Notes under the pieces: generated by a model
What the model was told of the DNA's origin: nothing
The model's input: the letters and a program-made list of their open reading frames with translations, nothing else
Databases searched by the model: none
Shown here: one piece after another, positions 23,754-31,545 of the stretch
Numbering within the stretch: position 1 is the first letter of the stretch
Layout: each line of letters begins with the position of its first letter
Position numbers and translations under genes: made by a program
Assembly: GCA_029239785.1 (NCBI GenBank)
Contig: JARBUG010000028.1
Span: 1-48,262, forward strand
DNA length: 48,262 nucleotides
DNA from: Symbiobacteriaceae bacterium
Lineage (GTDB): Bacteria > Bacillota > Sulfobacillia > Symbiobacteriales > Symbiobacteriaceae
Reading direction: 5' to 3'

Positions 23754-26009
23754 GTGACCGAAGAGCGCATCATACCCACCGCCTGCGCACACAACTGCGG
23801 CGGCCGCTGCGTGCTCATGGCCCACGTATCCAGCGGGCGCATCGTCAAAATCACCACCGACGCCGACCCAGACGAGCCCGATGCACCCCAGTTGCGGGCC
23901 TGCCTGCGCGGCCGGTCGTATCGCAGCCGTGTCTACCACCCGGACCGCCTCCAGCATCCGCTGAAGCGGATCGGCCGGCGAGGCGAAGGTAAATTCGTCC
24001 GCATCACCTGGGACGAAGCGCTCAGCGAAATCGCCGGGCAGATTCGCCGCGTCATCGGCACGTATGGCAACGAAGCGATCTTCTTTCCTTACGCTACGGG
24101 CAACTCCGGCCGTCTGTCGGAAGGCGCCTGCATGCGCCGCCTGCTGGGCCTGCTCGGCGGCTACCTGGGCTACTACAACAACTACAGCAACAGCGCCAAC
24201 ACATGGGGCCTGAACTATACCTTCGGCACCGAGAACACCGCCTCCAGCCGGGAGGATCTCGTCAACGCCAAACTGATCATCCTCTGGGGCTTCAATCCGG
24301 CGGAGACCTACTTCGGCACCAACACGCCCTACTACATCCAACGGGCGAAGGAGGCCGGCGCGAAGATCATCGTCATCGACCCGCGCTACACCGACACGGC
24401 GGTCGCCTTCGCCGACCAGTGGATTCCCATCCGCCCCACCACCGACAACGCCCTGGCCGACGCCATCGCCTACGTGCTGATCACCGAAGGGCTGGTGGAT
24501 CAGGCGTTCCTCGACCGGCACGCCCTCGGCTTCGATGAGGCCCATCTGCCAAACGGTGCGCCCGCAGGCTCCTCCTACAAAAGTTACGTCCTCGGCACCG
24601 CCGATGGCATTTCGAAGACCCCCGCCTGGGCCGAGGCGATTACCGGCGTGCCCGCCCAGACGATCCTCCACCTCGCCCGCGAGTACGGCGGGGTGAAGCC
24701 TGCGGCGATCATCGCCGGGTACGGTCCCCAGCGGCACGCCTACGGCGAGCAGCCTTCCCGGGGCCTCGCAACCCTGCAGGCCATGACGGGCAACATCGGC
24801 ATCTCCGGCGGCTCCGCCGGCGCCTTCGGCTGGAGCGGCTACGGGCGCCCGCCCCGGGTGGGGTCGCTGCCGGTGACCAACCCGGTCAAGCTCTCCATCC
24901 CCGCCTTCCGCTTCACCGATGCCATCGAGATTGGGACCGCCATGACCACGGCCGAGGGCGTCCAGGGCGGCGAGCGGCTGACCGCCCCCGTCAAGCTGAT
25001 CTTCAACCTGGCGGGCAACGCCCTCCTCAACCAGCACGCCGATATCAACCGGACCGCCCGCCTGCTAGCAGATGAATCGAAGGTGGAGTTCATCGTCGTC
25101 AGCGACCAGTTCCTGACGCCCTCCGCCCGCTTTGCGGATATCGTGCTGCCCGCCACCACCTGGTTTGAGCGGAACGATATCGCCACCCCCTGGGCCTTTG
25201 GTGACTACGCCCTCTTCCTGAACCAGGTGATCGAGCCGCTCTACGAGGCCCGCAACCCCTACGACTGGGTGAGCGACCTGGCCGGGCGCCTGGGCGTGGG
25301 CGACGCCTTCACCGAGGGGCGCAGCGACCTCGACTGGCTCCGCTCTATGGTAGATGCAGCCCGGCAGGCGTGGGGGGAGTTCCCGGCCTTCGAGGAGTTC
25401 CGGGCGAAGGGCGTCTACAAGTACCGCCACCCCGAGCCCTTCATCGCCTTCCAGGAGCAGGTCGCGGGCGGCAAACCCTTCCCCACCCCATCCGGCAAGA
25501 TCGAGATTTACTCCCCCCGCCTGGCGGCCATGGGGCGCCCAGGTGAGATTCCCGCCATCCCCCGGTACATCCCGGCGTGGGAAGGGCCGTCGGACCCCCT
25601 GCGGGCCAGGTACCCGCTCCAGTGTATCGGCTGGCACTACAAGCGGCGCTGCCATTCCATCTACGATAACTCGCCCTGGCTGGAGGAGGCCGATCCCCAG
25701 GAGGCCTGGCTCAACCCCGCCGATGCTGCGAAGCGGCGCATCAAAGCAGGCGACAGAATTCGGGTCTTCAACGACCGCGGCGCAATGATACTGCCGGTGC
25801 GGGTCACCCCCCGGGTGATGCCGGGGGTGGTGGCAGTTCCCCAGGGCGCCTGGTGGACGCCGGACAAGCATGGCGTCGACCAGCGGGGCAGCCTGAACGT
25901 GCTGACCGCCCAGCGCCCCACGCCCCTGGCCCATGCAAATACCCAGCACACCATGCTGGTCCAGGTGGAGGTGGTGCGCCGTGCCGGTCCAGCTTGGTTT
26001 CCACGTTGA
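23754..26009 (+). CDS. DmsA-type molybdopterin oxidoreductase catalytic subunit
   Basis: 751-aa member of the DMSO reductase family carrying Mo-bis-MGD and one [4Fe-4S] cluster. The cluster motif is Cys11-x3-Cys15-x3-Cys19-x30-Cys50, followed by the KRIGRRGEGKFVRITWDEAL linker segment, the ATGNSGRLSEG region near the Mo site, and a C-terminal MGD-binding barrel domain (RIKAGDRIRVFNDRG). No twin-arginine signal peptide is present at either possible start, unlike classical DmsA. AAGGAAGG lies 8 bases before GTG 23754; GTG 23745 is less likely. It is the first gene of a DmsABC-like operon. The electron acceptor (DMSO, another S- or N-oxide) is not fixed by sequence. Confidence 0.93.
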   Translation: MTEERIIPTACAHNCGGRCVLMAHVSSGRIVKITTDADPDEPDAPQLRACLRGRSYRSRVYHPDRLQHPLKRIGRRGEGKFVRITWDEALSEIAGQIRRVIGTYGNEAIFFPYATGNSGRLSEGACMRRLLGLLGGYLGYYNNYSNSANTWGLNYTFGTENTASSREDLVNAKLIILWGFNPAETYFGTNTPYYIQRAKEAGAKIIVIDPRYTDTAVAFADQWIPIRPTTDNALADAIAYVLITEGLVDQAFLDRHALGFDEAHLPNGAPAGSSYKSYVLGTADGISKTPAWAEAITGVPAQTILHLAREYGGVKPAAIIAGYGPQRHAYGEQPSRGLATLQAMTGNIGISGGSAGAFGWSGYGRPPRVGSLPVTNPVKLSIPAFRFTDAIEIGTAMTTAEGVQGGERLTAPVKLIFNLAGNALLNQHADINRTARLLADESKVEFIVVSDQFLTPSARFADIVLPATTWFERNDIATPWAFGDYALFLNQVIEPLYEARNPYDWVSDLAGRLGVGDAFTEGRSDLDWLRSMVDAARQAWGEFPAFEEFRAKGVYKYRHPEPFIAFQEQVAGGKPFPTPSGKIEIYSPRLAAMGRPGEIPAIPRYIPAWEGPSDPLRARYPLQCIGWHYKRRCHSIYDNSPWLEEADPQEAWLNPADAAKRRIKAGDRIRVFNDRGAMILPVRVTPRVMPGVVAVPQGAWWTPDKHGVDQRGSLNVLTAQRPTPLAHANTQHTMLVQVEVVRRAGPAWFPR

Positions 26010-26574
26010 CATGAGAAGGTGCACCGGCTGCCGGACCTGCTCCGTTGCCTGCAAAGACCAGCACGACCTGGCGCCCGGCCAACTCTTCCGCCGAGTGACC
26101 GAGGTCGAAGGCGGCACCTACGGCGAGACCGGCGCCGGGGCGGTGGTGCCCCATCTCTTTGCCTACTATATCTCCATGGCCTGCAACCACTGCGAGAACC
26201 CGCGTTGCGTGGCTAACTGTCCCACCGGCGCCCTCTCCAAGCACCCGGCGAACGGCGTGGTCAGCATCGACCCCAAGGTCTGCATCGGGTGCCGGTACTG
26301 CACCTGGTCCTGCCCGTACGGGGCGCCGCAGTACAGTCCCGCCCTGGGCCGCACCCAGAAGTGCGACCTGTGCGCCGACCTGCGGGCCGCAGGCCAGGAG
26401 CCTGCCTGCGTAACCGCATGCCCCCTGCGGGCCATTGACTGGGGCCCCATCGCCGAGCTCCGGGAGCGCCACGGCGGGACGATGGCCCTGGCCTGCCTGC
26501 CCGACCCCGGCCTGACCCGCCCCAGCGCCACCTACACCCCCCACCGGGATGCTGCAAGGAGGCTGCGCCCATGA
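25981..26574 (+). CDS. DmsB-type iron-sulfur electron-transfer subunit
   Basis: 197-aa ferredoxin-like subunit with 16 Cys in four groups for four [4Fe-4S] clusters: CTGCRTCSVAC, CNHCENPRCVANC, CIGCRYCTWSC, and CDLC with a later CVTAC. It passes electrons from the membrane anchor to the molybdenum subunit. GGAGGTGG lies about 7 bases before GTG 25981, inside the 3' end of the catalytic gene (29-base overlap), so translation is coupled. The start at 25933 offered by the open frame lacks such a site. The C-terminus runs as far as the overlapping ATGA of the next gene. Confidence 0.95.
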   Translation: MPVQLGFHVDMRRCTGCRTCSVACKDQHDLAPGQLFRRVTEVEGGTYGETGAGAVVPHLFAYYISMACNHCENPRCVANCPTGALSKHPANGVVSIDPKVCIGCRYCTWSCPYGAPQYSPALGRTQKCDLCADLRAAGQEPACVTACPLRAIDWGPIAELRERHGGTMALACLPDPGLTRPSATYTPHRDAARRLRP

Positions 26575-27335
26575 GGTTAGACTTGCCGTTGGTCGCATTT
26601 ACCTTGCTGGTTCAGCTCGCCCTGGGGGCGGTGGCCCTGGCGGCCATGGCGCCGCTCCGGGCGCCCGGGGCGGAGGCGCTCTCGCTCCGTCTGCTCTGGG
26701 TGGCGTCGGCCGCGTTGCTCGTCGCCTCCGGCGCCTCGCTCCTGCACCTCGGCGTGAAGGCGGGCGCCCTCCGGTCGCTGCGCAACCTGCGCACGTCGTG
26801 GCTCTCCCGGGAAGTCTTGTTCACCGGGCTCTTCACCGCCCTGACCCTGACCTCTGCCATCTTTGCCACACTGGGCACGGCGGCGGGCCCCGACCTCCTC
26901 TGGCTCGTCACCCTGACCGGCCTGGCCGCCGTCTTCACCATGTCCCGCCTCTACCAGGCCACGGTCCGCCCCGCCTGGGCCACGGGCTATACCCCCATCT
27001 CCTTCTTTGCGTCGGCCCTCACCCTGGGGGCCGCCCTGGGCGCCCCGTTCGTCTCCTTGACCAGCATCTCGGCGGCCCAAAACCTCCTCCTACAGGACAT
27101 CGTCCTGACCGCCGCCACCGGCGTCACTGCCAGCCTGGCAGCCGCAGCCCTCTATGCACCGGAGCTGAGCGAGCACCGCCTCCCCTTGGCAGCCCGGCTC
27201 CTCCTCACCCTGGGCGGCCTGGGCCTGCTGACCGTGGGCTGGTACGCTGCAGTCGTCCCCCTTACCCTCACCGGAGCCCTGCTGCTGGCAGCAGGCGAAC
27301 TCTTGGCCCGCATACGGTTCTTCACCCTCCAATAG
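26571..27335 (+). CDS. DmsC-type membrane anchor subunit
   Basis: 254-aa integral membrane protein with about eight hydrophobic helices, length and pattern typical of DmsC anchors that oxidise menaquinol. RTSWLSREVLF before the third helix is the recognisable family segment. It overlaps the iron-sulfur gene by 4 bases (ATGA) and closes the operon ahead of a terminator. No dedicated TorD/DmsD chaperone gene is in the window. Confidence 0.9.
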   Translation: MRLDLPLVAFTLLVQLALGAVALAAMAPLRAPGAEALSLRLLWVASAALLVASGASLLHLGVKAGALRSLRNLRTSWLSREVLFTGLFTALTLTSAIFATLGTAAGPDLLWLVTLTGLAAVFTMSRLYQATVRPAWATGYTPISFFASALTLGAALGAPFVSLTSISAAQNLLLQDIVLTAATGVTASLAAAALYAPELSEHRLPLAARLLLTLGGLGLLTVGWYAAVVPLTLTGALLLAAGELLARIRFFTLQ

Positions 27336-27343
27336 GCAGCAAG

Positions 27344-27373
27344 AAGCGCGACACCCCTCGGGGCGCCGCGCTT
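27344..27373 (+). terminator. Terminator of the DmsABC-like operon
   Basis: AAGCGCG (27344-27350) pairs with CGCGCTT (27367-27373) around a GC-rich inner part, followed by TTCCTTTTATT. It lies 8 bases after the anchor gene stop. Confidence 0.75.
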
Positions 27374-27379
27374 TTCCTT

Positions 27380-28294
27380 TTATTCGGCTGCCAGCCGCTT
27401 GCGCAGACCGTAGAAGCCGGCGGTCTTCACATATCCCAGCTTCCGGTTGACTGCGAGGATGGGCTGATTATCGGCGTGGTTGTTGGTCTTCATGGTCAGC
27501 AGCCCGAACTGCCGCGCCACTCGGAACGACTGAAGCTTCAGGCCCAGGGCCACACCCCGCCCCCGGTAGGCCCGGGCGACGCCCGTGAACCCGGTATAGG
27601 CCGCACCCTCCTCGGGCATCAGCTCCAGCAGCGTCGTACCCACGATGCGGTCGCCATCGGCAGCCAGCACCAGGCACTCGGCCGGGCGCCCGGCCCACTC
27701 GGCCCGCCAGTCTGCAAAGGAAGGAAACTCATCGCGGGCGTACAGCGGGTTGTCAGGCGCCGCAGCACGCTCCACTTCGTAGGCCTGCCGCTCGGTCGCC
27801 TCCCCCGGCCGGTCGGCCAGGGTAAAGTAGCTGACACCAGATGCCTGCGCAAACCGGGATTCGTCAAACCCCGCAAGCGAGAGCGTCGACTCAAAGACAT
27901 GGTCCAGAATCTCGTAGCCCCGGCGTCGGGCCCAGTCCAGGGCAGCCGGGTTCTCATCACGGACATCGCTGTCCAGGAACTCGGCGCCATGTTCAGCGGC
28001 AAACCGCTCCACGGCAGCCAGCAGGGCGGAGCCCACCCCATGCCCCCGGGCGTCCGGGGGCACAAGCACGTGGACCACCACCCGCCCCGCCATCTCCCCG
28101 GGGTAACGCCGCGCAAACCCGTAACCCACCTGCGCCCCGTCCTCCGCCTCCGCAATCAGCTGCAGCCGCACCCCGTCCGCCGGGAACGACCGCCACGCCT
28201 TCTCCACATCGGCCGGCGTATTCGAATCCGTCCGATGCCTTGCTAACAAGCTCGACACAAACGCAAAATCATCAGGCGCCCGCAAAGGCCGCAA
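27380..28294 (-). CDS. Tandem-GNAT acetyltransferase, last gene of the rsgA operon
   Basis: 304-aa protein with two GNAT folds. Domain 1 has the loop ARGHGVGSALLAAV. Domain 2 has FTGVARAYRGRGVALGLK followed by NQPILAVNRKLGY. Architecture and length match the other three paralogues in this window and resemble double-GNAT enzymes such as mycothiol synthase. The TTG start at 28294 follows the preceding gene's TAA after one base and has no strong binding site, which suggests translational re-initiation. The acceptor substrate is unknown. Confidence 0.88.
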   Translation of the reverse strand: MRPLRAPDDFAFVSSLLARHRTDSNTPADVEKAWRSFPADGVRLQLIAEAEDGAQVGYGFARRYPGEMAGRVVVHVLVPPDARGHGVGSALLAAVERFAAEHGAEFLDSDVRDENPAALDWARRRGYEILDHVFESTLSLAGFDESRFAQASGVSYFTLADRPGEATERQAYEVERAAAPDNPLYARDEFPSFADWRAEWAGRPAECLVLAADGDRIVGTTLLELMPEEGAAYTGFTGVARAYRGRGVALGLKLQSFRVARQFGLLTMKTNNHADNQPILAVNRKLGYVKTAGFYGLRKRLAAE

Positions 28295-28295
28295 A

Positions 28296-29267
28296 TTAGA
28301 CGTGGGAACCCACGCTCCTCTTCATGCGATATGAACCCGGCTGCGGCACGTAGCCCAACTTCCGGTTGACGGCCAGCATCGGTCCATTCTGCGAATCGTT
28401 GTTGGTCCGCATCAGCGGAGCGCCACACCGCTGGGCCGCCCGAATCGACAGGAGCTTCAGCGCCAGGGCGATCCCCCGCCCCCGGTACTCCTTCTCGACG
28501 CAGGTATAATCCGTGTATAGCGTCTTGCTGGCGGGCACCTCCACCATCACCGAGCAGCCCACAAACCGGTCGCCATCTGCGGCGATGATCATCAACTCCG
28601 GCCGGCTGTCCGACTGGCCAAAGACCCACTTGTACCAGTCCTCATACGGCGGATACGAGGTCAGATGAAACCCGGGAATATCCCAGGCGGTCCGGCGATA
28701 CAGCTCGAACAGACCACGCTCGCTCACAACACCGGGCTCCTCCGCCACGGTAAAGAACCGGATGCCCGACGACTCCGCCCGCTCGACGGCACCGGCGAAC
28801 GGCGTCTCATCAAAGGTCGCCGGCACCAGCGTCGACTCAAAGACGTGCCGCTCAATCTCCATCCCCCTGGTGCGGGCAAAGGCCAGCGCCCGGGGATCGT
28901 TATCCCGCACATGGCTCTCAAACTCGGTTGCGCCCTGCTCCAGCGACCACGCCTCAAGCGCATCGCAGAGCTGCCGGCCAAGGCCCAGGCCCCTGAACGA
29001 AGGATCGATCCAGGCCTTCACAGCGAAGAGTCCCGCAGGTGCCTCGGGCGTGCGGTACGCCCTGCCGATGCCGGCCACGAAACCGGTCTCATCCACGGCG
29101 ACCAGCCGGTGCCGGTACTCAAACCGGTCGTTGGCCTCCATCTCATGCATCTCTTCGACAGTAACCGGCTCCGGGCTCGTGGCCGTCCAGATGTCGGCCA
29201 CCCGCTCAAAGTCGCCGGGCACCTCCATAGGGCGCAGGGTCCAGATACGGGACGTGGTGGAACTCAT
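28296..29267 (-). CDS. Tandem-GNAT acetyltransferase, third gene of the rsgA operon
   Basis: 323-aa double-GNAT protein. Domain 1 loop FRGLGLGRQLCDAL; domain 2 YRGRGIALALK with NGPMLAVNRKLGY. The frame is open back to 29612, but that part is a shadow of the preceding gene. ATG 29267 overlaps the preceding stop by 4 bases (ATGA), so translation is coupled. It is closest in its C-terminal half to the paralogue at 21.6 kb. Substrate unknown. Confidence 0.9.
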   Translation of the reverse strand: MSSTTSRIWTLRPMEVPGDFERVADIWTATSPEPVTVEEMHEMEANDRFEYRHRLVAVDETGFVAGIGRAYRTPEAPAGLFAVKAWIDPSFRGLGLGRQLCDALEAWSLEQGATEFESHVRDNDPRALAFARTRGMEIERHVFESTLVPATFDETPFAGAVERAESSGIRFFTVAEEPGVVSERGLFELYRRTAWDIPGFHLTSYPPYEDWYKWVFGQSDSRPELMIIAADGDRFVGCSVMVEVPASKTLYTDYTCVEKEYRGRGIALALKLLSIRAAQRCGAPLMRTNNDSQNGPMLAVNRKLGYVPQPGSYRMKRSVGSHV

Positions 29268-30226
29268 GGCGATTTGGCACCTTCCATTCGCTTGACGAGG
29301 AAGTGGAGCCCCGGTTCTGGCCGGTACCCCATCTTCCGGTTGACAGCCAGCATGGGTCCATTCTCCGAGTCGTTGTTGGTGCGCATGGTCAGCGCCCCAT
29401 ACTTGCGGGCCAGCCTGACGCCCAGCACCTTCAGCACCAGCGCCAGCTGCCGTCCCCGATACTCCCGCAGCACGCCCGTGTAGTTGGTGTACATCGAGCG
29501 GTTCTCTTCGTTCCACCGCAGATAGGTCTCGCCGACAAACCGGTCGCCATCGGCGGCAATCAGCAGCAGGTCGTGCCGATGGCCCGGGTGGTTCAGCCGC
29601 TCCCGGCGCCACAGCTCAAAGGGCGGGGCGCCCGACCCATCCATGCTCGGCTGGTCCGGCACCGTGGTCACCCGCAGGTCGTAGACCTTCCGCTCCGACT
29701 CCTCCCCCGGCTGGTCCGCCAGCGAGAGGATGCGGAACTCCCGGCTCACCTGCTCAACCGCCCCCAGGAAGGGAGACTCATCAAAGGACGCCACATCCAG
29801 CACCGACTCGAAGATGTGCCGGTCCAGCACATAGCCCCGCCGCTCGGCGAAGGCCCGGTCCGCCGGGGCGTCGTCACGGACATCAACCGCAAGTTCGGTG
29901 CCGCCGTTCTCGAGCGCGTACTGCTCTAAAGCGGCCACCAGCGCCCGGCCCACGCCCATCCGCCGGTGCGAACGGTCGACCACCAGGAACTGATAGAACT
30001 TACCCGCCTTGTGCCAGGGCTTCCGGAAGACCTCGCCCCAGCCCACAATCCGCCCATCGGGCAGCACGGCGACCAGCAGCAGTTGGAACGCCCCGTCCTG
30101 CCAGGGGAAGCCGGTTTTCAACTCGATCAGATCCGCGATCCCAGGGGGATCAGGGTCCACCTGGGCTAGCAGCGCCGCCACCTGGGGCGCATCATCGACC
30201 TCAAACAGCCGCAGTGTGAAGTCCAA
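29264..30226 (-). CDS. Tandem-GNAT acetyltransferase, second gene of the rsgA operon
   Basis: 320-aa double-GNAT protein. Domain 1 loop HRRMGVGRALVAAL is intact. In domain 2 the loop reads YRGRQLALVLK, replacing the RGRGIA of its paralogues and losing one Gly of the acetyl-CoA pyrophosphate loop, so the second site may be weak or only structural. The TTG start at 30226 has GAGAGGGG upstream and lies 3 bases after the rsgA stop. The downstream gene overlaps by 4 bases. Confidence 0.9.
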   Translation of the reverse strand: MDFTLRLFEVDDAPQVAALLAQVDPDPPGIADLIELKTGFPWQDGAFQLLLVAVLPDGRIVGWGEVFRKPWHKAGKFYQFLVVDRSHRRMGVGRALVAALEQYALENGGTELAVDVRDDAPADRAFAERRGYVLDRHIFESVLDVASFDESPFLGAVEQVSREFRILSLADQPGEESERKVYDLRVTTVPDQPSMDGSGAPPFELWRRERLNHPGHRHDLLLIAADGDRFVGETYLRWNEENRSMYTNYTGVLREYRGRQLALVLKVLGVRLARKYGALTMRTNNDSENGPMLAVNRKMGYRPEPGLHFLVKRMEGAKSP

Positions 30227-30229
30227 CGT

Positions 30230-31129
30230 CTACGCCCCTCTCATACGCAAGAAGTTCTGGTACCTTTCCCGCCGAATCTTGCCCAGATTTACCGCCTGCT
30301 TGACGGCGCACTGGGGCTCGTGGGTGTGGGTGCAGTCGCGGAACTTGCAGCCCGCTGCCGCCTCGGTCACCTCAGGATAGAGGTCGTTGATCGCCTCATC
30401 CTCGGTATCCTCCTCCATCAGTTCAAGCGACTTGATTCCCGGCGTATCGACCAGATAGCCGCCGCCGGGCAGGGGATAGAGCCGGCTCGTCGTGGTGGTG
30501 TGCCGCCCCTTGTTGGAGCCTTCGTGGACCGTGTTGGTCTTGATGTTGGCGTCCGGGAAGAGGGAGTTCACCAGGCTCGACTTGCCCACGCCCGACTGCC
30601 CTGCCAGCACCGAAACCTTCCCGGCGAGCAACGAACGGAACTCATCCACGCCCTGTCCGGTCATGATGCTGGTGAACACAACCCGGACGCCGGCCTGCTC
30701 CAGGGGCGCCGCCCAGGCCTTGAGCGTATTCTCATGCTCCAGGTCGCACTTGTTGATGACGACCACTGCATCCATCCGGCCCCGCCGGGCGATGGCCAGG
30801 AACCGCTCCGCCAGGTGGAGCTTGAAGCGGGGCTGCTGGGCCGACCCCACAAAGAGCAACTGATCGACGTTGGCGGCGATCACATGCACGTATCCATGGA
30901 ATCCCTGCCGGGAGAGTTCGCTCCGCCTCGGCAGAATCGCTTCAATCACGCCGGTGCCGTCTGGCTGGCGGCTGATCTCCACCTCATCACCGACAACCAC
31001 CAGGCTGGTAACACGCTGCGCCTCCCGCTTGAGCTTGCCGCGCAGGACGCAAGGGACCTCTTCGGAACCAATCTGGGCCCACATACGGGGACCATCGTTA
31101 CGAATCACGAGACCACGTTCAAACTGCAC
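30230..31129 (-). CDS. rsgA: Ribosome small-subunit-dependent GTPase RsgA
   Basis: 299-aa circularly permuted GTPase that acts in late 30S subunit maturation. An OB-fold is at the N-terminus (about 1-70). NKCD (G4) at 126-129 comes before Walker A GQSGVGKSS (G1) at 177-185 and DTPG (G3) at 228-231, the diagnostic permuted order. The C-terminal zinc motif uses Cys261, Cys266, His268 and Cys274. The frame opens at 31282, but AAGGAGG lies 10 bases before GTG 31129. It is followed with almost no gap by three GNAT genes. Its leader holds two related hairpins and a 22-codon gene. Confidence 0.97.
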   Translation of the reverse strand: MQFERGLVIRNDGPRMWAQIGSEEVPCVLRGKLKREAQRVTSLVVVGDEVEISRQPDGTGVIEAILPRRSELSRQGFHGYVHVIAANVDQLLFVGSAQQPRFKLHLAERFLAIARRGRMDAVVVINKCDLEHENTLKAWAAPLEQAGVRVVFTSIMTGQGVDEFRSLLAGKVSVLAGQSGVGKSSLVNSLFPDANIKTNTVHEGSNKGRHTTTTSRLYPLPGGGYLVDTPGIKSLELMEEDTEDEAINDLYPEVTEAAAGCKFRDCTHTHEPQCAVKQAVNLGKIRRERYQNFLRMRGA

Positions 31130-31170
31130 TGCTGTGCATCCTCCTTGAATGTCGGACAAAATAGGAAAGA

Positions 31171-31203
31171 GCCACGGGTCAGAACGATCGTCTGTCCCGT
31201 GGC
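31171..31203 (-). promoter_or_regulatory. rsgA leader hairpin A
   Basis: GCCACGGGTCAGA (31171-31183) pairs with TCTGTCCCGTGGC (31191-31203), with one internal T-T mismatch and a 7-base loop. It lies 42 bases upstream of the rsgA start. On the minus strand it is followed by the pyrimidine-rich TCTTTCCTATTTTG, so it may be a second, weaker terminator. Its outer arms repeat those of hairpin B. Confidence 0.7.
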
Positions 31204-31240
31204 CTTTGCCACTCTGCCCTTTCGCGCGCTTCAAGAGCGC

Positions 31241-31269
31241 AAAAAGGCCACGGGTTGCCACCCGTGGCC
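31241..31269 (-). terminator. Leader hairpin B, intrinsic terminator after the 22-codon gene
   Basis: GGCCACGGGT (31246-31255) pairs perfectly with ACCCGTGGCC (31260-31269) across TGCC. On the minus strand it is followed directly by TTTTT (31245-31241). It begins 22 bases after the stop codon of the small gene and stands before rsgA, so it would end a short transcript or act as an attenuator. Confidence 0.88.
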
Positions 31270-31291
31270 GGAGGATACACACGTAGAGGGA

Positions 31292-31360
31292 TTACACCCG
31301 TACGTACCCCGGTGCGGTGTGGCGTTTGACTTGCGCGCGAGAATTAACCTTTGCAGTCAT
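31292..31360 (-). CDS. 22-aa basic peptide gene upstream of rsgA
   Basis: The product starts MTAKVNSRAQVKRH and ends TAPGYVRV, 22 residues with five basic side chains and no acidic ones. GGAGGTGG lies 7 bases before the ATG, a nearly perfect site. A promoter with TTGACA lies about 70-100 bases upstream, and a strong terminator follows the TAA after 22 bases, so the gene forms a complete transcription unit. It could be a regulatory leader peptide for rsgA, a ribosome-associated small protein, or an unknown peptide. No database comparison was possible. Coding is judged from the signals, not from homology. Confidence 0.65.
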   Translation of the reverse strand: MTAKVNSRAQVKRHTAPGYVRV

Positions 31361-31429
31361 GATCACGCCACCTCCAGGAAAGTACTTGGTGTCCAGCAAC
31401 CCATCAGGTCTGCCAGAACAACTGTCGCT

Positions 31430-31459
31430 ATTTAAGCACAGGGCCGATACATCTGTCAA
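31430..31459 (-). promoter_or_regulatory. Sigma-A-type promoter of the 22-codon gene / rsgA unit
   Basis: On the minus strand, a perfect -35 TTGACA (31459-31454) is followed after 18 bases by TTAAAT (31435-31430), a -10 with 4 of 6 matches to TATAAT. It points to the 22-codon gene about 70 bases downstream. It overlaps the region just before the divergent YdcF-like gene. Confidence 0.7.
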
Positions 31460-31545
31460 CCACAAGTTTGCAACTTTTTCTCAGTGCGAATCACGAATGC
31501 CCTCCTGTTCGTCCATGTACTAGTTTCATAGCCGCAAAGGACGTG

